DNA from: Scybalousia_A sp964639765
GTDB lineage: Bacteria; Bacteroidota; Bacteroidia; Bacteroidales; P3
DNA length: 31,395 bases
Assembly (NCBI GenBank): GCA_964639765.1
Contig: CAZXEN010000026.1
Coordinates: 1-31,395, forward strand
Reading direction: 5' to 3'
Part shown: positions 9,514 to 15,495 of the stretch, piece after piece
Position numbering within the stretch: position 1 is the first letter of the stretch
Layout: each line of letters begins with the position of its first letter
The notes under the pieces: model-generated
What the model saw: the letters and a program-made list of their open reading frames with translations, nothing else
Databases searched by the model: none
Told to the model about the DNA's origin: nothing
Program-made: the position numbers and the translations under genes

Positions 9514-9521
9514 TACTTTTG
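9514..9521 (+). promoter_or_regulatory. Promoter -7 element for recQ
   Basis: TACTTTTG matches TAnnTTTG. A T-rich TTTT sits 20 bp upstream (9490-9493) in place of the -33 TTTG. The expected start is near 9528, about 45 nt before the recQ ATG. Confidence 0.45.
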
Positions 9522-9542
9522 TTTATCTAAAAGTAGAAAGTG

Positions 9543-9550
9543 CAAATTTA
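9543..9550 (-). promoter_or_regulatory. Promoter -7 element for kdsD
   Basis: On the minus strand this reads TAAATTTG, matching the -7 consensus. The expected start is near 9536, about 38 nt before the kdsD ATG. The -33 match is poor. It lies back to back with the recQ promoter. Confidence 0.45.
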
Positions 9551-9572
9551 TAATTATTTTTTGGTATAAGGA

Positions 9573-11795
9573 ATGAATGACAGTGTAAAAAAATATGAAG
9601 GGATTGATTTGTATGCTGAACTTAAAAGGGTTTTCGGCTTTACAAATTTCAAAGGTTATCAAGAAAAGGTAATTAAAGATGTTCTTAATGGAAGAAACGT
9701 AATGGTCATTATGCCCACAGGCGGAGGCAAGAGTCTTTGCTACCAGTTGCCTGCATTGCTAATGGAAGGTACTGCCATTGTAATCTCGCCTCTCATTTCC
9801 TTGATGAAGAATCAAGTGGATGCTATCCGCCAAATGCTTAACGATGATTCTGTCGCTCATTTCTTAAACTCCTCTCTGTCCAAAAAAGAGATGGATATTG
9901 TGAAGTCTGACATAATAAACAAAAAAACCAAACTCCTTTATGTTGCGCCGGAGTCCCTTACCAAACAAGATAATATAGATTTCTTTTCCAAAATAGTCAT
10001 TTCTTTCTACGCAATAGACGAAGCACATTGTATAAGTGAATGGGGTCATGATTTTCGTCCAGAATACAGAAGAATAAGAGAAATTGCCAACGGCATAGGT
10101 CAAGATGTTCCTATTATAGCCCTTACTGCCACAGCTACAGACAAAGTAAGGCAAGATATAATCAAAAACCTTGAAATAACAGACGCTTCTGTTTATATTG
10201 CCTCCTTTAACCGCCCTAATCTTTACTATGAGGTACGCCCTAAGCCAAAAGACGAAAAGGACGTAATAAAACAGATTTTGCGTTTTATAAAGGATAATCA
10301 GAACAAAAGCGGGATAATCTACTGTCTTAGCAGAAAGAAAGTGGAAGAAGTAGCTGAGGTGCTTAACCTTAATGGTGTGAAAGCGTTGCCATACCATGCA
10401 GGATTGGACGCAAACACAAGGGCATTGAATCAGGATAAGTTTATTCTGGAAGAGATAGATGTTATTGTTGCCACCATTGCTTTTGGCATGGGAATAGACA
10501 AACCTGATGTTCGCTATGTTATCCACTATGATATGCCAAGAAGTCTGGAAGGTTATTATCAGGAAACAGGAAGAGCAGGAAGAGACGGAGGCGAAGGAAA
10601 ATGTATTGCTTTCTATTCGGAAAAAGATATTAACAAGCTGGAAAGATTTCTTGTTGATAAAACAGTTCCTGAAAGAGAGGTAGCAGCAGGACTTATTGAA
10701 GCAACAATATCTTATACCGAAAGTGCAGTATGCAGAAGAATAAACCTGTTGAAATATTTTGGTGAGGAATATCCTGAAACCAATTGCAACAATTGCGACA
10801 ACTGCATTCACCCAAAGAACAAAGTAAATTCCAAATCAGACATTATTTCTGTAATAGAACTTGTTTATGGAGTAAAACAGATGTTCAAGTCTGCCCATCT
10901 TTTGGATATCATTATGGGAAGAAAGACGGTGGCTGTCAAGACCTGCAAGCACGACAAATTGGAGTGGTTTGGCATTGGAGCAAACGACAAAGAATTGCAT
11001 TGGAAGGCAGTTATCAGACAATGTATCCTTGAAGGATTTCTTAGAAAAGATGTGGAGAGCTATGGTCTTTTGAAAATACAAAAAGAAGGATACAACTATC
11101 TGAAAAAACCTTATGATATACTTGTTCCGGAAGACCACGACTACAACGAAGACACTGCCGACGACGATGCAATAATGAGTTCTTCTGCAGAAGGGTCTGC
11201 TGTTGATAGCGTATTGTTCTCTATCCTCAAAGATATTAGGAACTCCATTGCCCAGAAAGAAAAGCTCCCTCCTTATGTTATTTTTGAGGAACGCTCTTTG
11301 AGTGATATGACTGTTCAATATCCTACCACGATAACAGAAATGAAAAACATTGTCGGAGTGGGAGAAGCCAAAGCCAAGAAATATGGTCAGGCGTTTTGCG
11401 ATACTATAAAAAGATATGTGGAAGATAATGATATAGAAAAGCCACAGGAAATGATTGTCAAAAGTCTTGTCAACAAAAGCGGCTTGAAAGTTTATATCAT
11501 TAAAAGCATAGATAAAAAACTTGCCTTGGAAGATATTGCTCAAGGCAAAGGTCTTACAATGGAAGAACTATTGACAGAGATAGAGACTATCATTTCTTCC
11601 GGAACCAAGTTGGATATTTCATATTATATCAACGAAGCCGTAGATCCTTATCATCAGGAAGAAATACTTGAATGCCTGAAAGAAATGGAGACAGACGATA
11701 TTCAGGAAGTCATGGACGAACTTGGCTACGATGAATACACAGAAGAGGAAGTAAGGCTTATGCGTATATATTTTCTTTGCGAATATGGTCATTAA
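9573..11795 (+). CDS. recQ: ATP-dependent DNA helicase RecQ
   Basis: This 740-aa protein is a 3'-5' superfamily 2 helicase of the RecF recombination and fork-repair pathway. Visible motifs are Walker A MPTGGGKS (48-55), DEAH (149-152) with the RecQ-specific aromatic-rich loop HCISEWGHDFRPEYR, motif III TATA, and motif VI QETGRAGRDG (330-339). The zinc site is Cys387, Cys405, Cys408 and Cys411. A winged-helix RQC domain (about 420-515) is followed by an HRDC domain (about 545-618, containing GVGEAKAKKYG). Residues beyond 620 form an acidic helical extension resembling the C-terminal HTH tail of long RecQ proteins in this phylum. The gene stands alone on the plus strand, divergent from kdsD. 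Confidence 0.97.
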   Translation: MNDSVKKYEGIDLYAELKRVFGFTNFKGYQEKVIKDVLNGRNVMVIMPTGGGKSLCYQLPALLMEGTAIVISPLISLMKNQVDAIRQMLNDDSVAHFLNSSLSKKEMDIVKSDIINKKTKLLYVAPESLTKQDNIDFFSKIVISFYAIDEAHCISEWGHDFRPEYRRIREIANGIGQDVPIIALTATATDKVRQDIIKNLEITDASVYIASFNRPNLYYEVRPKPKDEKDVIKQILRFIKDNQNKSGIIYCLSRKKVEEVAEVLNLNGVKALPYHAGLDANTRALNQDKFILEEIDVIVATIAFGMGIDKPDVRYVIHYDMPRSLEGYYQETGRAGRDGGEGKCIAFYSEKDINKLERFLVDKTVPEREVAAGLIEATISYTESAVCRRINLLKYFGEEYPETNCNNCDNCIHPKNKVNSKSDIISVIELVYGVKQMFKSAHLLDIIMGRKTVAVKTCKHDKLEWFGIGANDKELHWKAVIRQCILEGFLRKDVESYGLLKIQKEGYNYLKKPYDILVPEDHDYNEDTADDDAIMSSSAEGSAVDSVLFSILKDIRNSIAQKEKLPPYVIFEERSLSDMTVQYPTTITEMKNIVGVGEAKAKKYGQAFCDTIKRYVEDNDIEKPQEMIVKSLVNKSGLKVYIIKSIDKKLALEDIAQGKGLTMEELLTEIETIISSGTKLDISYYINEAVDPYHQEEILECLKEMETDDIQEVMDELGYDEYTEEEVRLMRIYFLCEYGH

Positions 11796-12107
11796 TTTCC
11801 TTTTTACCCCTGCTTTTTGCAACAGGATAGGCGTTTTTACCTACTAAATCCCTGCAAATAAAGCATGGATACTGAATTTCAGAATCACCAGAATTTGCTA
11901 AAAGTGCAGAAAAAAGTATAAAACAATAGGCCTTGTATGTGTTTTTGATACCAAAAAGAGCAAAATTTTGATACATTTTGTTCCTTTTCCAAGGTTATAC
12001 CTTTTAGGAGAAGAGTTTTTGGTGATGTAATCTTCAGCAAAACTGTTTTATAATATGTTATTTTTATTTATTTTACATCTATTATTCTTTTTTTTGTTAT
12101 TCGTTTA

Positions 12108-12260
12108 GCGTTACAGTTACAGTTGTTACAGAAAGAATTTAAGGGGGTATCTCTTCTTTCTTATACATATATTATTAATTAATTGTAATAATTAATTAAG
12201 AAAAGAGAGTAAGTGAGGACTATCCTTTTTTTTCAACTGTAACAAGTGTAACTGTAACGC
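12108..12260. repeat. 153-bp inverted repeat with TGTAAC/GTTACA arms
   Basis: The left arm 12108-12131 and right arm 12237-12260 are 24 nt long and complementary with one mismatch. Each arm is itself built from reiterated TTACAG (left) or CTGTAAC (right) words and begins or ends with GCG/CGC. The interior also pairs partly (CTCTTCTTTCTTA near 12152 against TAAGAAAAGAGAG near 12198), with an A/T palindrome at the centre. It could be a miniature non-autonomous element or a multi-site operator. There are no flanking coding remains that name it. Confidence 0.55.
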
Positions 12261-12381
12261 TTGGGAATTTAGGTTGTAAAAAGTATGCAGAAACCATTCT
12301 TTTATACTCCCTCCTACTAAAGGTAACAAATCACACCAACTCGGTACAAGGAAGTAAGAACTCCGTTTTTTACGACGAGTC

Positions 12382-12510
12382 AGCATTTTTTACAAACATC
12401 AGGACTTTTTTGAAAAAGATCAACTCTTTTGGGTAAAAAGATTAGGATTTCAGCAAAAAAGATCAAGACTTTTTTCGCTAAAACCAAGAGTTTTTTACTA
12501 AGGCAAAGAT
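12382..12510. repeat. Degenerate ~21-bp tandem repeat array
   Basis: About six units of 19-24 bp follow the pattern AG-A/G-n-TTTTTT-n4-AAAA-n-GATC, for example AGGACTTTTTTGAAAAAGATC at 12401-12421 and AGACTTTTTTCGCTAAAAC from 12466. On the minus strand the array is open and would encode heptads such as LVLAKKV, LIFFAEI and LIFLPKR. That follows from the 21-bp period and does not show a real protein. Confidence 0.5.
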
Positions 12511-12608
12511 TTCTTTTCCAATATTCAGATTCTGTATTGAAAGTGGTGATATTTATAATGGGAAAATAAAAATTTTCGTGCATTTTTCTTTTTTTTCAAA
12601 ATAAATAC

Positions 12609-12616
12609 TATCTTTG
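12609..12616 (+). promoter_or_regulatory. Promoter -7 element for the structured RNA
   Basis: TATCTTTG matches TAnnTTTG exactly. The -33 position has only a T-run (12583-12590). The predicted start is 12622-12624, at the base of the first hairpin of the RNA candidate. Confidence 0.5.
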
Positions 12617-12621
12617 CAAAT

Positions 12622-12837
12622 GAATAATTGTAGAAATTATTCTTTTGACATAGAAAAAAAAGCGTTAGATTTCGGTCTGTTACTTCACAAAATTCCACAT
12701 AAACAGAGTAACAATTCTACATTGGAAGGACAAAGTCAAAGGCGCTCACGTGTTAAATCGTGGGCTTTGTTATGTAAATGTAGAAGGTCGTGGAAAACCT
12801 TGTGAAGTATCGTAAAAAGTTCCACGACTTGTTTTTA
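12622..12837 (+). ncRNA. Highly structured RNA candidate (6S-like or leader switch)
   Basis: The segment folds by long perfect complements: 12622-12629/12635-12642 (8 bp), 12681-12690/12800-12809 (10 bp), 12693-12698/12790-12795 (6 bp), 12715-12723/12777-12785 (9 bp), 12730-12735/12765-12770 (6 bp) and 12745-12750/12759-12764 (6 bp with one G-U). Together they make one long rod with a large asymmetric internal bubble at 12699-12714, reminiscent of 6S RNA. A second fold, 12785-12795 with 12820-12830, is followed by GTTTTTATG and looks like a terminator; it excludes the 12693-12698 helix. A -7 element sits just upstream. It could be the 6S RNA of this lineage (compare the Rfam Bacteroidales-1 and 6S-Flavo families) or a regulatory leader of the lipoprotein gene at 12882. 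The family assignment is not proven. Confidence 0.55.
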
Positions 12838-12881
12838 TGTCTTTAGGTAAATTCAGTTATAAACTTTAAAAAATTAAGAAA

Positions 12882-13360
12882 ATGAAAAAAGTATTTTACT
12901 TTTTAGGCATCGCCTTCATAATGGCAGCCTGTGGCAGTACAGCAAATTATGTACAGATTGATTCACAGAAGGATCAGGATTCAGAAGCAAGGAAACTCAG
13001 GCAGTGGCAACAGCCATTATCCGACCGGTAGTGGCAGATGTGCAGGTAGGGAACGTCAAGATAGAAGACAAATGGAAGTTTTCTCTCCAGCAGTATTCAG
13101 ACTTTGGAGGCGATTTGGAAACCATCCAAAACAGAGGGCTTTATCTTTCGAGCAAAAAACACGATGCTGATATGATAGTTGCCCCTATCTTCAATTTTGA
13201 AAGAGTGGGTGAGGGCGAAAATGCCTATTATGAACTTACTGTTACAGGTTATCTTGGCAGCTTCACTAATTGGAAACCTCTTGAGGCAAAGGATTCTACA
13301 TGGATGAGAGCCAACAGGTACTACAACGTAAAAGTGGAAGATCCATATAAAGACAAATAA
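12882..13360 (+). pseudogene. Small lipoprotein gene interrupted by a frameshift
   Basis: The frame from ATG 12882 gives MKKVFYFLGIAFIMAACGST, a lipoprotein signal with lipobox MAAC and lipid-modified Cys17, but it stops at TAG 13029-13031. The rest of the protein continues in another frame, entered between about 12962 and 13028 (from about ETQAVATAIIRPVVADVQVG), and runs to 13360 with good coding character (FERVGEGENAYYELTVTGYLG). Joined, this would be a lipoprotein of about 160 aa of the small VxTPVVADLxV type common in Bacteroidota envelopes. One missing base explains the break; a true mutation and a sequencing error cannot be told apart here. The GTG at 13004 is a poor start because it would leave the protein without a signal. 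The beta-barrel gene follows 16 nt later. Confidence 0.7.
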
Positions 13361-13376
13361 ACGAAAGGGGTTTATT

Positions 13377-14099
13377 ATGAAAAGAATATTAGTGTTATTG
13401 TGCTTTGTCGTTGTTGTTTCAGCAGCAAATGCGCAGGTTGTAAAATCCTCAAGCAACAAGACCGTTGTAAAATATAAGGAACAGAAACAAAAGAAACTGA
13501 GCAACTGGTATATCAAAGCAGGATTGGGCATGAATGAAGCTTATTCTTATGATTCTTACGACTGGACTGTTTATAAATTTGATGTAGGCTTTAGAAAACT
13601 TTTTGTAGAAATCTATAGTGAAAGAATAAGTTTAAAGCCTTATTGGGGAATGGATTTTGGTCTTGGACATAGATTTTTCAGAACAGATTATGATTATCAC
13701 AATTATTCAGGTCATAATATACAGTGGTCTCCCAATATAGGTATAGATATAGGTCTTTCACGCTGGTTTTCTTTTGATCTTCATCTGGGGCCGTATTTAG
13801 GTTTTGATTACAGTGCTTATGAGGAATACCGTGATGGCTCTGATCACGATGGCGAATATGAATATGACAGCAGGTCGTTTGGAGACAGGTTTGATATAGG
13901 AATAAACGTCGGAATAGGTTTCTGGATAAATAGGGTTAATCTTGAATTTGCGTGGCAAAAAGCTTTCACATCATCTTCAATATGTAACATACTTGAGGCA
14001 GAATCATCAGAAAGAACGACCCAGATTCTTTTGTTCAAACTTGGATACAAACTACCTAACTTAAAAGGTTCGGGATTGAAAGTCAGGAAAGCAGAATAA
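13377..14099 (+). CDS. Outer-membrane beta-barrel protein
   Basis: This 240-aa protein has a clear signal peptide (MKRILVLLCFVVVVSAANAQ) and then alternating aromatic/polar strands such as NWYIKAGLGMNEAY, YWGMDFGLGHRFF, WSPNIGIDIGLSRWFSFDLHLGPYLGF and DIGINVGIGFWINRVNLEFAWQKAF. This is the pattern of a small 8- to 10-strand outer-membrane barrel. An acidic loop (EEYRDGSDHDGEYEYDSRS) separates two strands. The final residues are basic rather than the usual terminal aromatic, so strand topology near the end is uncertain. It follows the frameshifted lipoprotein by 16 nt and is likely cotranscribed. The function is unknown. Confidence 0.8.
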   Translation: MKRILVLLCFVVVVSAANAQVVKSSSNKTVVKYKEQKQKKLSNWYIKAGLGMNEAYSYDSYDWTVYKFDVGFRKLFVEIYSERISLKPYWGMDFGLGHRFFRTDYDYHNYSGHNIQWSPNIGIDIGLSRWFSFDLHLGPYLGFDYSAYEEYRDGSDHDGEYEYDSRSFGDRFDIGINVGIGFWINRVNLEFAWQKAFTSSSICNILEAESSERTTQILLFKLGYKLPNLKGSGLKVRKAE

Positions 14100-14160
14100 A
14101 GAAAAAAAGTTAATAGCAATTGCGGGAAAGTCTGCAACCGATTAATAAGGACTTGAAGAT

Positions 14161-14892
14161 TCAGTAATGGTATTTTCTATATTCGTACAGGGCATATTCT
14201 TTGCAGATAAACAGCCCTGTTTTTCCGCTGAGAAAACCTCTTTGCAGGATATAATTCTTGAAAAAACGCCAAGCGACTTTCAGAAATATTATTGGCAAAG
14301 AGGTTTTCTTGTTTTTTTCTGCATACTCTTTTGCCTTTAGTCCTGCATATTTCTTTTGCTGGGCTGCGAAACTCTCCTTGTCTGCGAAGGTTTTGTGCAT
14401 CAAGTCGCCTTTTAGCAGACCGATTTCACAATCTTTTTGCATACAGACACCTTCATGGACATACTGCCCTTGAAATTCGCCGTAGTTTTTGTTGTACACT
14501 CGCAGTTGTTTGTCGGGATACAATCCACAGGTCTTTATCCAATGACCCCAGAAGTTGTTAAGCCTTTTTACATAATAGGCTTTCAAAGGATTATCTGTCT
14601 GTTTCAGGCTCAGAATACTTGTCTTCAGCCCCTCAGAAAGGTATTCATCAGCATCAATATTAAGGATATAATCGTTTGTTGTAAAAGAAGCAGCAAAGTT
14701 TTTCTGTTTTGTGTAGCCAAGAAAAGCCTGTGAGAAGAATTTTACTCCATACCTTTCACAAATTTCCTGTGTTCCGTCTGTGGAAAGACTGTCTACAACT
14801 ATTATCTCATCAACAACATCACGCAGACTCTCCAGACATTTTGCGATGTTTTTCTCTTCGTTGAGAGTGATAATGGTTGCAGAGATTTTCAT
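14161..14892 (-). CDS. Glycosyltransferase family 2 (WaaE/LpsA-like)
   Basis: This 243-aa protein has a GT-A fold: N terminus MKISATIITLNEEKNIAKCL, EIIVVDSLSTDGT (nucleotide-sugar binding) and the metal-binding DAD at residues 80-82 (NIDADEYLS). The C-terminal half contains KKYAGLKAKEYAEKNKK and a hydrophobic/aromatic stretch (PIIFLKVAWRFFKNYILQRGF) likely to lie on the membrane. The layout matches the WaaE/KdtX-like family that adds glucose or heptose to the inner core of lipopolysaccharide. The sugar and acceptor cannot be read from sequence. It starts 13 nt after the stop of the 121-aa gene, so both form one operon, convergent with the beta-barrel gene. Confidence 0.9.
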   Translation of the reverse strand: MKISATIITLNEEKNIAKCLESLRDVVDEIIVVDSLSTDGTQEICERYGVKFFSQAFLGYTKQKNFAASFTTNDYILNIDADEYLSEGLKTSILSLKQTDNPLKAYYVKRLNNFWGHWIKTCGLYPDKQLRVYNKNYGEFQGQYVHEGVCMQKDCEIGLLKGDLMHKTFADKESFAAQQKKYAGLKAKEYAEKNKKTSLPIIFLKVAWRFFKNYILQRGFLSGKTGLFICKEYALYEYRKYHY

Positions 14893-14905
14893 ACAGGGTT
14901 TTTTC

Positions 14906-15271
14906 TTAAAAGACTTGTGTCAGTTCTTTGAAAATAGATTCTTTTATCGCAGGGAGAAGGCTATTGACGTTGATAACATTAACCTTGTACTTTGGGAATA
15001 TTTCATCCATTCTTCCATCCACGCTGTTGGCTATTCCTTCTGAAGCTTTGTTGTCAAATTCTGCATAAGCCACGATAGTCTTAGGTTTCTTTTCAACAGC
15101 AGAAACAAAATCCTGATGCAGCCACAGATGTTTTACTTGCTCCTTTCTCAGAGCCCCTGTCAGCTTGGCAAGGAGTTTTTTTCTGTTATAGCGAGCCAAG
15201 AAAGAAGGTTTTCTTGTCTTTGTCTTCAGACTCTTTGCCAACCGCTTATTAGTTTTCTTGTCAATCATCAA
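14906..15271 (-). CDS. Small conserved-looking protein of unknown function
   Basis: This 121-aa protein has a very basic N terminus (residues 1-36 rich in K/R, suggesting nucleic-acid or membrane-surface contact) and a mixed C-terminal part with strand-like segments KTIVAYAEFD and KYKVNVINVN followed by a helix LLPAIKESIFKELTQVF. No signal peptide or membrane segment is present. I do not recognise the family. The order of a beta strand ending in VNVINVNSL before a short helix is loosely like the C-terminal part of small nucleotidyltransferases, but no GSxxxGxxxxxSDxD motif is present, so I do not assign that function. It is the first gene of a unit with the glycosyltransferase; its promoter faces that of the PorE-like gene. 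Met2 is an alternative start. Confidence 0.7.
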   Translation of the reverse strand: MMIDKKTNKRLAKSLKTKTRKPSFLARYNRKKLLAKLTGALRKEQVKHLWLHQDFVSAVEKKPKTIVAYAEFDNKASEGIANSVDGRMDEIFPKYKVNVINVNSLLPAIKESIFKELTQVF

Positions 15272-15320
15272 AAACTACTTTTTTGGTTTATAAATAAAGA
15301 ATATTCTTTTGAATTTGTCG

Positions 15321-15328
15321 CAAAATTA
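15321..15328 (-). promoter_or_regulatory. Promoter -7 element for the 121-aa protein and glycosyltransferase unit
   Basis: On the minus strand this reads TAATTTTG, a perfect -7 match, about 50 bp upstream of the ATG at 15271. No good -33 element is seen. Confidence 0.45.
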
Positions 15329-15432
15329 CAACATTTTCTTTTTTCTGTGTGTTTTTGGATGAAATCTATTGCTGAAAAAACATGTTTTAAGATATTTTTG
15401 GGAAATTTTATTAAGAAAACAAAAAAAATTTG

Positions 15433-15440
15433 TAACTTTG
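15433..15440 (+). promoter_or_regulatory. Promoter -7 element for the PorE-like gene
   Basis: TAACTTTG is a perfect -7 match. A weak TTTA lies 22 bp upstream (15407-15410). The predicted start is near 15447, giving a leader of about 50 nt before the ATG at 15496. Confidence 0.5.
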
Positions 15441-15495
15441 CGACCTTATAATTACGTATAAAAGCAGAATAAATTGTAAAGAAATCTTAAACAAA

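Larger units (their letters stand above)
11796..12608. other. Non-coding block downstream of recQ
   Basis: This is about 800 bp without a gene I can support. Short reading frames on the minus strand (11758-11976, 12192-12386, 12380-12583) have no recognisable domain and run through repeats. The region holds a long-range inverted repeat (12108-12131 with 12237-12260), A/T-rich near-palindromic sequence around 12170-12200, and a degenerate tandem array at 12382-12510. It may be the relic of a transferred element, but no transposase, integrase or att site was seen. Confidence 0.55.

Noticed and set aside
9864..10811. 315-aa frame antisense to recQ
   Set aside because: It lies inside the well-supported recQ gene on the opposite strand, with Cys/Phe/Tyr-rich composition and no domain; it is a shadow.
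10836..11543. 235-aa frame antisense to the 3' half of recQ
   Set aside because: Same reason: composition is that of an antisense shadow and recQ covers the whole segment.
12192..12386. 64-aa minus-strand frame beside the inverted repeat
   Set aside because: It starts in low-complexity DNA and overlaps the right arm of the repeat; no domain is seen. A relic of a former gene is possible but not supportable.
12382..12510. CRISPR array
   Set aside because: Units are adjacent and degenerate with no unique spacers, and no cas genes are present.
12380..12583. 67-aa minus-strand frame with heptad pattern
   Set aside because: The heptads follow from a 21-bp tandem DNA repeat; there is no other sign of coding.
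12614..12805. 63-aa plus frame
   Set aside because: It coincides with the structured RNA, whose complementary segments explain the sequence better than coding does.
12962..13028. Programmed frameshifting in the lipoprotein gene
   Set aside because: No X-XXY-YYZ slippery site or downstream pseudoknot is apparent; simple base loss or a sequencing error is more likely.
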